A stretch of 52,013 nt of DNA from Candidatus Rokuibacteriota bacterium (GCA_003220315.1 QHSA01000157.1:1-52013); one strand, 5' to 3'; counted from the first letter of the stretch, positions 39,805 through 48,581 are shown. Notes: a model not told the origin generated them from the letters alone. Translations and numbers: made by a program.

Positions 39805-40082
39805 GAGTCATTCGAGGCAAGACCTTTGCCGACGGCATCTCCGAAGCCGTGCGAGCCTACAAACCGAATCGACTTGTGTTCCAGAAAGCACTGGAACGCC
39901 TGGGGCTTCAACCGCATGACGTTCTGCACGTTGGCGACAGCGACGTGGACGACGTCAAGGGCGCAAAGGCGGCAGGTCTGCGAGTCGCGTGGGTCAACCG
40001 CGATGGTCGGTCACGCCACTCCGATGTGCCAGAGCCTGATTTTGAAATTCCTGACCTTACGGGGTTGCTGACGCTTCGGTAG
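39805..40082 (+). pseudogene. C-terminal fragment of a HAD-superfamily hydrolase
   Basis: Immediately after the toxin stop, an open frame reads VRAYKPNRLVFQKALERLG, then HVGDSDVDDVKGAKAAG and LRVAWVNRDG. These are HAD motifs III and IV and the end of the domain. Motif I (DxD) and the cap domain are missing. A GTG at 39849 could start a 77-aa product, but it would lack the catalytic nucleophile. Confidence 0.7.
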
Positions 40083-40208
40083 CCCCAATCGACTCCCCTT
40101 CGACGTTTCGCCGGACCAGACCCATGGCACTGGAAACCGGCCTCAGTCCTGAGTCGCTGCGTAGCAGCCCTTCCAGGGTCAGGCTTGGCGCGGTAGGATG
40201 TTCGGGCC

Positions 40209-41057
40209 ATGGAGGCCGAATCGGCCGCGAGAATCCCGCAAGCCGATGTCGAGCGTTACCATGCCGCTGCGGTCGAGATGGCGGACGAGGCACGCCGGAT
40301 CGTCGAGCCCGCGATCGAGCGCGGCTTCGAGGTCGAGACGAAGCCCGACGCGTCGCTGGTCACGGACATCGACCACGCGGTCGAGCGTCGTTTCCGCGAG
40401 CTCATCGGACGCTGGTTCCCCGACCACGGCGTCATCGGCGAGGAGTACCCTCCGACACACCCCGAGAGCGCGTTCCAGTGGATCCTGGATCCGATCGACG
40501 GGACCGAGGAGTTCGTCCATGGTGTCCCGACGTTCGGGACCATGCTCGCCCTCCACTACCGAGGGGTGCCGCTGGTTGGCGTCATCGATCACCCGGCGCT
40601 TGCCATCAGGGTGCACGCGGGAGTGGGCCTGGGCACGTACCGGAACGGCCAGCGAATCCGTCTCACCGACGCGCCGGCGAGCGTGCGTCCCGAAGGCGTG
40701 CGACTCGTCCTGAGCGCGCGGCTCAACTTCACGCGCCACGTTGATGAGGGGCACCTCTTCGAGGCCCTGACCCGCGCATACCCAAACCACCGGATCTATA
40801 GAGCGGCCTACGCCCACACCGTCGTCGTGACCGGAGCCGCCGACGCCATGGTGGACATGCACAACCGGGTCTGGGATCTGGCGCCGAGCCAGGTCTTGAT
40901 TGAAGAGGCGCGCGGCCGCTACGCGGTCGTCCGAGACTTCCCGGGGCCCGACGGCGGTCGACTCCTCAGTGCCGTGTTCGGCAAACCAGCGATCGTGGAT
41001 CGCCTGCTCGCCCTGTTCCGGGATGGAGGGCACGGGAGCCGGGAGCGCGCGCGATGA
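40209..41057 (+). CDS. Inositol monophosphatase-family phosphatase (HisN/SuhB-like)
   Basis: 282 aa. Metal-binding motifs of the family are in order: Glu78-Glu79 (GVIGEEYPP), Asp94-x2-Asp97 (WILDPIDGTEEF) and a late Asp in NRVWDLAPSQ. The spacing and GTEEFVHGVPTFG favour the histidinol-phosphatase or general IMPase branch. Hydrolyses a small phosphomonoester with magnesium. A broken relative follows directly downstream, suggesting an ancestral tandem pair. Confidence 0.86.
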   Translation: MEAESAARIPQADVERYHAAAVEMADEARRIVEPAIERGFEVETKPDASLVTDIDHAVERRFRELIGRWFPDHGVIGEEYPPTHPESAFQWILDPIDGTEEFVHGVPTFGTMLALHYRGVPLVGVIDHPALAIRVHAGVGLGTYRNGQRIRLTDAPASVRPEGVRLVLSARLNFTRHVDEGHLFEALTRAYPNHRIYRAAYAHTVVVTGAADAMVDMHNRVWDLAPSQVLIEEARGRYAVVRDFPGPDGGRLLSAVFGKPAIVDRLLALFRDGGHGSRERAR

Positions 41058-41066
41058 CGCAGTCCA

Positions 41067-41252
41067 CTGAGCCAGTTCCGTCCCGAGACGCTGGTGGCCA
41101 CTGACGCGGTGAAGCGAGCGGTCACTATCGCTCGGCGTGGCGTCGGCGCGGAAGACATCACCGCCAAAGGCGGGCGCGATTTGGTGACGGTGACAGATGT
41201 CGCCGTTGAGGACGCGGTTCGAGGCATTGTGGCCGAAGCGCTGGGCACAGAA
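41067..41252 (+). pseudogene. N-terminal fragment of a second inositol monophosphatase-like gene
   Basis: An open frame starting after 41057 reads FRPETLVATDAVKRAVTIARR and AKGGRDLVTVTDVAVEDAV. This is the first helix and the substrate/metal strand of IMPase proteins. Homology ends around GIVAEALG (near 41250), where the sequence switches to the 3' end of the opposite thioesterase gene. No good start codon remains. Confidence 0.6.
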
Positions 41253-41266
41253 TGCGCTCCTTCCGA

Positions 41267-42058
41267 TCACCCGGGGCGGCGCTCCACCAGACACGTCTGG
41301 AGCGAAACGCCGAGGGGGCCGTGGCGGTCCCAGAGGCGCGCCCGGGTGAGGCCGATCCCGTGAGCCTCGGCCACCGTGGCGGCATCGAGACACAGCCACT
41401 CGCCTTCGAGGGGCCGATGGACGGCGACCGTGAGGTCGGCGTTGACGAAGGTGTAGCGGGTATGATCGAGCACCACGGCGAGGCCGCTCGCCGAGTCGGC
41501 GGCGACGAGCAGGCGCTGCAACGGCGACGGAACCTCGCCGGCCACGAGCGGGACGCGCGGGCGCATCCACGCCGCCACCGGCCCCTTGCCCCACGTGCCG
41601 CGCGCGATCCGCACCTCGACCGCCGAGTGGTAGCCGACGGGGTCCACGAAGAACGGGAACTCGAAGGGCGCTGAGGCCTCGGGCGGCGAGGGCGCCGGCT
41701 CGAGGTCGCCGAGGGCCTCCGGCAGGGCGGGCGTGGTGCGCAGGGCGACGGCAGACGCCTGCACGCACGGGGTGCCGTCGGGGGCCACGAGGGCAGCCTG
41801 GAGCCGCAGGACCTTCGCGCCCGCCCGCGTCACCTCCGCGCGCAGGGCCAGGGGCGCGATGGGTACGGGGCGCAGGAAGTCGAAGGTCAGCCGGGCCAGC
41901 GCTGTTCCCTCACCAGCCAGCCCCTCCATCGCGCGGGCCAGCAGCGCCGCCGGCGGTCCGCCGTGCTGATGATGACGGCTCCAGGGACCGCGGGTGGACT
42001 CGGTGGCGACGACCCTCTCGCCATCGAGGATGAAGAAGGGCGGCAGGGTGCTCACCAC
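41267..42058 (-). CDS. Acyl-CoA thioesterase (TesB-like double hotdog)
   Basis: 263 aa from a GTG at 42058. Two hotdog halves are visible: GPWSRHHQHGGPPAALLARAME with LARLTFDFLRPVP, then SGLAVVLDHTRYTFVNADLTVAVHRPLEGEWLCLDA with the closing GVSLQTCL. This is the TesB/acyl-CoA thioesterase II pattern used for CoA-ester hydrolysis. It is cytoplasmic. The gene directly follows phosphotransferase debris on the same strand. Confidence 0.83.
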   Translation of the reverse strand: MVSTLPPFFILDGERVVATESTRGPWSRHHQHGGPPAALLARAMEGLAGEGTALARLTFDFLRPVPIAPLALRAEVTRAGAKVLRLQAALVAPDGTPCVQASAVALRTTPALPEALGDLEPAPSPPEASAPFEFPFFVDPVGYHSAVEVRIARGTWGKGPVAAWMRPRVPLVAGEVPSPLQRLLVAADSASGLAVVLDHTRYTFVNADLTVAVHRPLEGEWLCLDAATVAEAHGIGLTRARLWDRHGPLGVSLQTCLVERRPG

Positions 42059-42294
42059 CGCATCATAGCGGTCTTCCCCGCTTCAATGCCCCGCATTGCT
42101 AAGGCGTGGTAGAGCGCGATTCGCCGACGGGAGAGCGTGCGCGCCGTGATCGCTTCGTACCGACGGATCGCCGCCTCGCGCCGCAGCCGAGTGCGCCGGC
42201 GTCCTCGATGGTGAGCGCCGCTTGCAGCTCTGCGAGGAAGGCGCCGACGTCCTCTGCGCAGCGCGACTGCCGCGTGGCAGGCCACATCCGCCAT
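42055..42294 (-). pseudogene. Frameshifted C-terminal remnant, possibly an APH-type phosphotransferase
   Basis: Two minus-strand frames each carry protein-like sequence: AEDVGAFLAELQAALTIEDA in one, and REAAIRRYEAITARTLSRRR plus ALYHALAMRGI in the next. Joined by a frameshift near 42180, they resemble the C-terminal helices of aminoglycoside phosphotransferase-fold proteins (FLAEL...Y...R...ALYHAL). No N-terminal kinase domain remains. Weak assignment. Confidence 0.4.
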
Positions 42295-42308
42295 GACTCG
42301 CGTCCATA

Positions 42309-44288
42309 TCAGACGCCGGGCTGCAGGTACTTTGCAAACCAGTCGAGAATGATCCGGAAGCGCTCCAGCCGCTGGCGCGGGCGACCCAGAGCGCCGAATC
42401 CATGGCCCGCGTCGGGCACGCGGACGAACACGACCTCGCGGCCAAGCCGCTTCAGCGCCACAAAGAGCTGCTCGCCCTCAACGATGTTGCAGCGCAAGTC
42501 GGACTCACCGTGCACGATGAGGAGGGGCGTGTGGATCGACGGCGCGTAGGCGACCGGCGAGCGATCGACGTATCGCCCGACATCCTCCCACGGTGGCACG
42601 CCACCCTGCTCGGTGACCGTCCAGTGCCATCCGATGTCGCTCGTCCCGAGGTGCGTCGCGACGTTGTTGATCGCCGCCTCGGAGCACGCGGCCTTGAAGC
42701 GCTCGGTGTGGCCGACGACCCAGCTCGTCATGAACCCGCCGTAGCTGACTCCGATCACTCCGAGTCGCCCACCGTCGATGAACGGAAAACGGTGGAGCGC
42801 CTCGTCGAGGCCGGTCATGAGATCCGCGAAGTCGCCGCCACCCCAGTCGCCGACCGACGCGCGACTGAACCCCTCGCCGTAGCCCTGGCTCCCGCGAGGG
42901 TTCATGTAGATCAACGCGTAGCCGGCGGCCGCTTCGACCTGGGCTTCGTGCCAGTAGATGTCCGCGAACTCGCGGTGCGGACCGCCGTGGATCCAGAGGA
43001 GCCCCGGGTAGCGCTTCGCGGGATCGAAGGGTACCGGCTTCATCACCCAGGCGTCGATGTCGAAGCCAGCGCGGTTGAAGGCGAAACGCTCCGGGACCGA
43101 CAGCTCGACCTCGGCGTTCCATTCGCGATTCAGATGCGTGAGCTGGCGCTCATCCGACCCGTCGGCCTTGCACACGAAGAGCTCTGTGGGCGTCGTGGGT
43201 TCGGTGGCGGTGAACGCGACCGCTCCCCTCCCCTGTGCGACCGAGAACCCGTTGACCGTCCGTCGTCCGCCGACGATGGCTACCGGGAGCTCGCCACCCT
43301 TCGCGCGCACACGATAGAGCGGATAGGTGCCATGATCGCGACCGACGAACAGCACCCACTCGCCGTCGGCCGACCACGCGGGCGGCACGGCATCCCACGC
43401 CGATCGGTCCAGGGCCTCGGTCAGGCAGATGCGCTCGCTGCCGTCCGCCGGCTGGAGAAACAGCAGGAAATTATGGCCGTCCTCGGCGACGCGCATACCG
43501 GCGTGCGCGATCGCTCGTCCATCGGGTGAGTACGTGGGCGCCCACATCGGCGCCAGCGTGGGGCTGATGCGCCGAGGCTCACCACCGTCCGCGGCGACTT
43601 CGTAGATTGCGTCGTTCACGTCTATGTCGCGCGTCTCGTGGCGCTCGGCGACGAACGCGATGCGCGCGCCGTCCGGCGACCACGTCGGCCACATATCGGG
43701 GAAGTCGCCGTCGGTGATCTGCTTCGGCGGGCCGCCGGCGACGGGCACGACGAAGATGTGCGGGCGGCGGTCATATGTGAAGCCCACGCCCTCGAAGCGA
43801 TACTTGAGAGTGGAAATCACGTGGGCCGGTCGCGACTTGCCGCGGTCCTCTTCGCGCTCCGGCTCCTGCCACCCGCCCACGCGCGTGACGAAGGCGAGGC
43901 GCGTCGAGTCCGGTGACCACGCGACACCCCCCTGACCAAAGACACCGTTCGGCAGGTCTGTCAGCTGAGTCGCCTCGCCGCCGGCGGCGGGCATCGCGTA
44001 GAGCTGCGACTTCTTCCTCGCACCACGGTCGGAGACGAACGCCAGCCAGCGCCCGTCGGGCGACCATCGCGGGAGAGTGTCTTTCGTGGGCCCGGTGGTC
44101 AATCGGCGCGGCTCACCACCCTTGACGTCCACGACCCAGACGTTCGAGAGGTACTCGTCGCGCTCCTCCGACGCCGTCGTCATGACGAAGGCGACGCGGC
44201 TGCCATCGGGCGAGATCTGCGGATCGCTCACGCCTCGAAGCCGCGTGAGGTCCTGGGCGGTGACAGGACGCCGGCCGGCATTCGTCAC
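42309..44288 (-). CDS. S9-family prolyl oligopeptidase/acylaminoacyl peptidase
   Basis: 659 aa from a GTG with an AAGGAG ribosome site. Residues 20-380 form a beta propeller with WD-like repeats (ISPDGSRVAFV, WSPDGRWLAFV, WSPDSTRLAFV, WSPDGARIAFV, YSPDGRAIAHA). Residues 400-659 are the alpha/beta hydrolase with Ser515 (GVSYGGFMTSW), Asp597 (HGESDLRC) and His629 (DAGHGFG). It removes N-terminal acylated or short peptides. No signal peptide. It stands between gene fragments on both sides but is itself intact. Confidence 0.9.
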   Translation of the reverse strand: MTNAGRRPVTAQDLTRLRGVSDPQISPDGSRVAFVMTTASEERDEYLSNVWVVDVKGGEPRRLTTGPTKDTLPRWSPDGRWLAFVSDRGARKKSQLYAMPAAGGEATQLTDLPNGVFGQGGVAWSPDSTRLAFVTRVGGWQEPEREEDRGKSRPAHVISTLKYRFEGVGFTYDRRPHIFVVPVAGGPPKQITDGDFPDMWPTWSPDGARIAFVAERHETRDIDVNDAIYEVAADGGEPRRISPTLAPMWAPTYSPDGRAIAHAGMRVAEDGHNFLLFLQPADGSERICLTEALDRSAWDAVPPAWSADGEWVLFVGRDHGTYPLYRVRAKGGELPVAIVGGRRTVNGFSVAQGRGAVAFTATEPTTPTELFVCKADGSDERQLTHLNREWNAEVELSVPERFAFNRAGFDIDAWVMKPVPFDPAKRYPGLLWIHGGPHREFADIYWHEAQVEAAAGYALIYMNPRGSQGYGEGFSRASVGDWGGGDFADLMTGLDEALHRFPFIDGGRLGVIGVSYGGFMTSWVVGHTERFKAACSEAAINNVATHLGTSDIGWHWTVTEQGGVPPWEDVGRYVDRSPVAYAPSIHTPLLIVHGESDLRCNIVEGEQLFVALKRLGREVVFVRVPDAGHGFGALGRPRQRLERFRIILDWFAKYLQPGV

Positions 44289-44328
44289 GGCTACTCCTTC
44301 TCGGTGGAAATTAGGGCCTGCCGGGCGA

Positions 44329-44475
44329 TCAGTAGGTCAGCACGTGCTCCCACGTCGTGTGCATCACGCGATCGATCCAGAGCTCGAGCGCGGTCTCCGA
44401 GGCGTCAGCCATATGCTTGGCGTCTCGAAATGCTCCGTCGCTCGGACGCTTCAGTATAATCCACCATTGCTGTGC
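44329..44475 (-). pseudogene. Unidentified C-terminal coding fragment
   Basis: A minus-strand frame ending in TGA (44329-44331) reads QQWWIILKRPSDGAFRDAKH, then MADASETALELW and IDRVMHTTWEHVLTY. The composition is protein-like and unlike the flanking noise, but I do not recognise the family. It could also be a short ORF from the ATG of MADAS (27 aa). It abuts the breakpoint of the truncated SDR. Confidence 0.35.
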
Positions 44476-44633
44476 AACAGTTGGCCGTTGCTCGCGTCGT
44501 AGGCGCGCCAGAACGTGGTCGCCACGTCCCAGCCGAGTCGAGCGAGGCTCAGCGCAACGGCCGCACCGATGCCCTTCCGCCGGCTCGCGCCGGTAACTAC
44601 TGCGAGGGGGCGTGATCCATCCTCTAAGATCAT
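44451..44633 (-). pseudogene. 5' fragment of an SDR-family dehydrogenase
   Basis: From the ATG at 44633 with a GGGGAGG ribosome site, 40 residues follow the SDR N terminus: PLAVVTGASRRKGIGAAVAL, then LARLGWDVATTFWRAYDA. Homology stops and a chance stop follows at 60 aa. The expression signals are intact, while the catalytic Tyr/Lys part is gone. Confidence 0.65.
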
Positions 44634-44649
44634 GGCCGCGCCTCCCCTC

Positions 44650-45489
44650 TCATCGGGACGTCACGTGCCTAGCCAGTCCCGACCCGGGCCTGTGTTCGCC
44701 CCGCGTCCCCAGCTTCAAGGCGCGCAGACCGAGGAAGAGCGGGATCTCGCCGCTGCCCTCCCTAGCAAACCGCGAGCGCTCTCCGTCCCACCGCGGAACG
44801 GCGATCTCCCTCATCCCGTCGAGCACGAGCCCCGCGGTGGCCACTCCGTTGACATAGTCTGAGAGCGGGCGATGAAAGCTCAGGGTCCGGGCGCTCCCAC
44901 CGCGCAGCTCGACCCGGTTGGGGACGTGGAGCGGAGAGAGGTAGCGGTCGATCCGCCGGTACTCCAGCTTGCGAGATCGATCCCAACCCCAGCCGCTCTG
45001 GCGCGGGATCCGGAAGCATGGGTGGCGCATCAACAGAACCAGCCTGCCGCCGAGGCGCAGCGCCCACCCCGCGGATGCAAGCACTGCCTCGAGGTCATCC
45101 ATGTCCTGAATGCTCAGCAGAAACACCGCCGCCTCGAAGGCCGCGGCTTCCAGGCCTGGCGTGCTCCGGAGACGCCTTGCGTCCCCGATCAGGAAACGCC
45201 CGCACCGGCCGTGCCTGCGGCGAGCCAGGCGGATGAGCCGCTCGCTGGCGTCCACCCCGGTGTAGTTCGCTCCCGCCGCTGCGGCGTGAGGGGCCAGCAC
45301 TCCCTGTCCAGCCCCGATATCCAGGAGCGACTCGCCCGGCCGCAACTCCAGCAGTTCCAAGACGGCGGGGACCGCGAACCGGCGGTGGTGCTCACCGCCG
45401 CGCTCTCCCATCCATCCGTCGTACCACTTTGCTACCGTGTCCCAACTCGTCCGGGCGCCGGGGCTTCGGTTCCGTACTCTCCGTCCCAC
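44650..45489 (-). CDS. Class I SAM-dependent methyltransferase
   Basis: 279 aa from a GTG at 45489, chosen so that the conserved SWDTVAKWYDGWMGERGGEHH opening of this methyltransferase group is included; a downstream ATG at the Met of WMGERGG is possible. Motif I is LLDIGAGQGVLAPHAA, followed by YTGVDAS, VFLLSIQDMDDLEAVL and LRLGGRLVLLMRHPCFRIP. The methyl acceptor is unknown. It is cytoplasmic and 16 bp upstream of the truncated SDR, with which it was probably cotranscribed. Confidence 0.78.
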   Translation of the reverse strand: MGRRVRNRSPGARTSWDTVAKWYDGWMGERGGEHHRRFAVPAVLELLELRPGESLLDIGAGQGVLAPHAAAAGANYTGVDASERLIRLARRRHGRCGRFLIGDARRLRSTPGLEAAAFEAAVFLLSIQDMDDLEAVLASAGWALRLGGRLVLLMRHPCFRIPRQSGWGWDRSRKLEYRRIDRYLSPLHVPNRVELRGGSARTLSFHRPLSDYVNGVATAGLVLDGMREIAVPRWDGERSRFAREGSGEIPLFLGLRALKLGTRGEHRPGSGLARHVTSR

Positions 45490-45948
45490 CTGTGCCTCGC
45501 CTTCCGCGGGCGCTACGCGGGAACGGGACGAGAGCCGGCAGCGCCCGCAGAAAGCAGCAACCGCCCCGTACGCCGGAGCGCAGGGACGGTCTTTTAAGCG
45601 CGGCGGTGTCGCAGGCGGGGGTTGTGATTGGATGATGGCCCGGCAAGCGAGACGCGAACGCGGCACGCTCCCCCCGAATCAGCTTCGGTGGGGCGGAACC
45701 CTGACGTTCCGGCAGTGCTACGCTGCGAGCCTCATCCACATCAGAGGATCTCCTCTAAGAGAAGCGAGCGAATTGTAGTCCACGCGTCCAGGCGCGTCAA
45801 CACGGCGTGAGACACACGGCGTGACACCCAGTCGCGTGCCTGGACCGCCGCAGCAGCGAGTAAAACTCGTGGCCGTTCCGCAGCGAGCGGGGCGAGGGAG
45901 ATTCCTAGCCTCCGCCGCACGCCTCTCAGCCTGGGGTGACCATGTCGC
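45490..45948. other. Gene-poor spacer, 459 bp
   Basis: Several short open frames exist on both strands, but none resembles a known protein or has consistent start signals. A small AGAGGA-TC-TCCTCT inverted repeat occurs near 45745. I see no tRNA or riboswitch. Confidence 0.5.
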
Positions 45949-46368
45949 TCAGCGTCCCGGCGCGTCCGCCTCCGCCCAGTCGTAGGCGAAGACACTCACG
46001 CGATAGTTCGGCGCCGCCTCCACCGGGACCTCGAAGTACGTGCTGTCGGACGCTGCAATATCGTCGCCCAGCCAGGTCACCTTCTCGGTGATGACCTTGC
46101 CTTTGGCGTCGAGGCCGTTGACGAGCAGCTGGACGCGCGTGGCGGCCTCGCCGTACTTGTTCTCGATCCTGCCGCTCAGGATCGGCGTGCCGTGCCGCTC
46201 GCTCTGCTGCCACGTGATGTCGAAGTATCGCTGCCATCCGAGGACGAGCGGTTGAAGCTCGTGGCCGGGTGTCGCGGGCATCGTTGTTCCCACTGACGAA
46301 CAGCCGGCGAGCCAGACGATCCCGACGGCCATGATGAGACGCGAAGCCCTGCTGTTGACCATCCTCAT
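45949..46368 (-). CDS. Lipoprotein, YcfL/FxLYD-like
   Basis: 139 aa with a lipoprotein signal peptide: basic start, hydrophobic stretch and lipobox WLAGC at about 19-23. The mature part contains a beta-sandwich pattern (GRIENKYGEAATRVQLLVNG, KVTWLGDDIAASDSTYFEVP, YRVSVFAYDW) reminiscent of FxLYD/YcfL domains. It is anchored in the outer or inner membrane facing the periplasm. The function is unknown. Confidence 0.7.
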   Translation of the reverse strand: MRMVNSRASRLIMAVGIVWLAGCSSVGTTMPATPGHELQPLVLGWQRYFDITWQQSERHGTPILSGRIENKYGEAATRVQLLVNGLDAKGKVITEKVTWLGDDIAASDSTYFEVPVEAAPNYRVSVFAYDWAEADAPGR

Positions 46369-46392
46369 TCTCCTTTTGATCTGCGCCTGTAA

Positions 46393-46869
46393 CTACCGCA
46401 TGACGTCGAAAGCATCAGGCGTGACCGCGACGGGGGGACTCCCCACGCTGGCGCCGGCCCCGCTGCGGTACGCGCTCGGCGTCATCCCGGTGATCCGCCG
46501 AAACGTCGTCGTGAAGTGACTCGGCGTCCGAAATCCCACCAACCGCGCGATCGCGCCGATCGGGACCGTTCGAGCCGCCAGTAAGGCTCGCGCCTCGTCG
46601 ATCCGGCGCCGAATCAGAAAGCGATGCGGCGGCACGCCCGTGCTTCGCTTGAAGAGTCGCGCGAAATGGTAGGGGCTCATGTGCACCAGGGCACTGAGCT
46701 CCGCGAGCCGAAGCTCCCGCTGCAGATTCTCCTGGACGTGCTGTGTCACACGACGGAGTCTGCAGGCCGGCAGTTCGCTGCGCCTCCCGTCGACCAGGCC
46801 GGCCGTCGCGCCGCACGCTTCCAGCGTGCCTTCCAGTGATTTCACGTCCGCCCCGGCCAGCTGATTCAT
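46393..46869 (-). CDS. AraC-family transcriptional regulator, DNA-binding domain only
   Basis: 158 aa from the ATG at 46869, whose ATGA overlaps the stop of the sigma factor gene; a GTG at 46878 is also possible. Two helix-turn-helices are visible: LRLAELSALVHMSPYHFARL and VPIGAIARLVGFRTPSHFTT, with the family signature FRRITGMTPSAYR. It lacks the usual N-terminal ligand domain, like SoxS/MarA-type regulators. It is coupled to the ECF sigma factor, so its level probably follows that factor. Confidence 0.85.
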   Translation of the reverse strand: MNQLAGADVKSLEGTLEACGATAGLVDGRRSELPACRLRRVTQHVQENLQRELRLAELSALVHMSPYHFARLFKRSTGVPPHRFLIRRRIDEARALLAARTVPIGAIARLVGFRTPSHFTTTFRRITGMTPSAYRSGAGASVGSPPVAVTPDAFDVMR

Positions 46870-47537
46870 GATTCGCACGGAGTGGCTGCCGTTGCGTCCA
46901 ACGTCGTCATGACCTCGCCGAGCTGTTTGCGGAGAAACAGCCGCGCGCGGTGCACGCGAGACTTCACGGCGGTGACGCTGAGGCCCAACGCTTCCGCGAT
47001 CGCGAGAGTCGACTGGCCCTCGACGTCGCGCAACACCAGCACGGTCCGAGAGGCGGGGGACAACTCGTTGATTGCCGAGGTCAGCGCCGCCCGCAATTCA
47101 GTCTGGACCGAGGGGTCGTCCACGCGGGCCGACCAGTCGGCCATTGGGCTGACGTGGCCGCCCCAGGCGTCGAACGACGGGAGCACCTCGTCCAACGACA
47201 GGTCTCGACCTCGACTCCGCTGGCCGCGGAGTTTCTGGTAGGCCGCGTTCGCCACGATCCGGTAGAGCCACGACCCGAAGGCCGACTCACCCCTGAACGT
47301 ATCGATCTTCCGGACCACGGCCCAGAACGCGTCCTGCACGACTTCCTCGGCATCCTGCTCGCTTCCCGTGATGCTCGTGGCCAGGCGAAACGCGCGGTCC
47401 CCGTACGTGGTGACGAGACGCTCCGCTGCCGCCGGATCGTGCAGCCGAAGCGCTTCCAGGAGGTCGAGATCCCGGTCTGCACGCTGCCGATGAGGGACTG
47501 GACTCGGCTCGCGTTCGAGAACCGTGTCAAGATTCAT
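46866..47537 (-). CDS. ECF-family RNA polymerase sigma factor
   Basis: 223 aa from the ATG at 47537, which has GGAGG-ACAGGAG upstream; an ATG at 47552 is the alternative. Region 2 reads YGDRAFRLATSITGSEQDAEEVVQDAFWAVVRK and SAFGSWLYRIVANAAYQKLR. Region 4 reads LSPASRTVLVLRDVEGQSTLAIAEALGLSVTAVKSRVHRARLFLR. No anti-sigma gene is adjacent. Its neighbours are a response regulator (33 bp upstream) and an AraC-type regulator (overlapping downstream). Confidence 0.9.
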   Translation of the reverse strand: MNLDTVLEREPSPVPHRQRADRDLDLLEALRLHDPAAAERLVTTYGDRAFRLATSITGSEQDAEEVVQDAFWAVVRKIDTFRGESAFGSWLYRIVANAAYQKLRGQRSRGRDLSLDEVLPSFDAWGGHVSPMADWSARVDDPSVQTELRAALTSAINELSPASRTVLVLRDVEGQSTLAIAEALGLSVTAVKSRVHRARLFLRKQLGEVMTTLDATAATPCES

Positions 47538-47570
47538 GCTCCTGTCCTCCATCTCGAGAGTCGGCCCGCA

Positions 47571-47942
47571 TCAATCGAGAGCAGCCCGTACCGCATCACA
47601 CAGGGCATCGCTATGGAAGGGCTTCTTGAGGAACGCGACCGCGCCGGCTTGGAGGGACCGATGGCGCGTCTCCTCGTCGCCGAGGGCCGTCAGGACGACC
47701 ACGGCGACGCGGGAGCGCTCGGCCGCGAGATGCCGGAGGAGGTCCAGGCCGCTCATCCCAGTCATCCGCAGATCGAGCACCAGACAACCGGTGTTCTCGC
47801 GCTCAGCGGATCTCAAGAACTCTTCCGCAGAGGCGAACGTCTCGACTCGGAAGCCGACCGAGCGCAGGAGATTCCTCACGGACCGACGCAGCGAAGCGTC
47901 ATCATCCACGACGGAAACCACCGCCCTGTCGCGTTCGCCCAT
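47571..47942 (-). CDS. Single-domain response regulator, FixJ-type receiver
   Basis: 123 aa. The receiver has VVDDDASLRRSVRNLLRSVGF, phospho-acceptor Asp57 (CLVLDLRMTGMSGLDLL), ALGDEETRHRSLQAGAVAFLKKPF and nothing beyond. FixJ proteins normally carry a LuxR-type HTH after this; a decayed FixJ gene with the HTH lies just upstream on the same strand. It is probably cotranscribed with the ECF sigma factor gene. Confidence 0.87.
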   Translation of the reverse strand: MGERDRAVVSVVDDDASLRRSVRNLLRSVGFRVETFASAEEFLRSAERENTGCLVLDLRMTGMSGLDLLRHLAAERSRVAVVVLTALGDEETRHRSLQAGAVAFLKKPFHSDALCDAVRAALD

Positions 47943-48024
47943 GCGTCTCTCGCAATCCCTCTGTGAACGTCGGAGTCGAGTCGATCTGTTACCAGACTAG
48001 GTTGTCGGGGCGGAAGCGTCTACC

Positions 48025-48218
48025 CTACCTTGGGTGGGTCGGGCCACTCCCTACTTTGGTCGGGTCGGGCACTCCCGGCGGAGGGATTCCGAGCCGCGAG
48101 GCAAAGCGGACCAGGTCGGCGACAGACCCGGCCTGCATCGTCCGCATCACGTGCCCGCGCTGTTCCTTGCCATGAACCCGACGGACGTGATGAGTCTCCG
48201 GAGGCTGTCGCTCAGCCC
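48025..48218 (-). pseudogene. Internally deleted FixJ-type response regulator
   Basis: One minus-strand frame reads [15 protein letters not shown], the first receiver helix of FixJ-like regulators. A second frame directly after it reads [18 protein letters not shown] and [12 protein letters not shown], the C-terminal LuxR-type HTH end. The roughly 130 intervening residues are absent and the frames do not match, so this looks like a deletion. Confidence 0.5.
48028..48076. repeat. Imperfect direct repeat of about 22 bp
   Basis: ACCTTGGGTGGGTCGGGCCACTCCC-like and ACTTTGGTCGGGTCGGGCACTCCC-like units lie side by side. They coincide with the 3' end of the decayed FixJ gene and the region upstream of the intact response regulator. 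Confidence 0.55.
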
Positions 48219-48372
48219 GGCTCTCGGTTCTTTCGAGGAGGTCGGCGGTCGAGGCGGAGAGCGGGCCACGAAGTATTCGCAGGAATACGCAACGTCGGGT
48301 CACGGCCGCCGCCCGGGCCTTCTCGCGTTCTTGCCAAAAAGGAAGGATCCGCGCAGCCTGCGCCGGGGCGTC

Positions 48373-48581
48373 GTCGTCGGAACCATCGAGAGCGAAGGAG
48401 CGTTCGAACGAATCCCGACAACGGGCATACGGGCACCGTCACACCGGTTCGCACGTACCAGGCGTCGAGTGGCGGCGACTGCCGCGAATACGAGACGACG
48501 GTCACGGTCGGCGGCAAGCTGGAGCGCGGCTACGGGACGGCGTGCCGGCAGTCGGACGGCAGCTGGCACGTCGCGAATTGA
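48373..48581 (+). pseudogene. C-terminal fragment of a 17-kDa surface antigen-type (RT0821/Lpp0805-like) protein
   Basis: The plus-strand frame ending in TGA at 48581 contains [19 protein letters not shown], then [12 protein letters not shown] and [16 protein letters not shown]. This is the standard C-terminal domain of RT0821/Lpp0805-like surface proteins. No start codon, signal peptide or glycine-zipper part remains upstream; the region 48219-48372 holds nothing recognisable. Confidence 0.65.

Noticed and set aside
44453-44460. TATAAT-like promoter around the SDR breakpoint
   Set aside because: No -35 hexamer at proper spacing on either strand; AT-richness is explained by junction sequence.
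45741-45995. 84-codon minus-strand open frame in the spacer
   Set aside because: Arg/Leu/Ala-rich noise without start signal or homology; overlaps the lipoprotein gene end.
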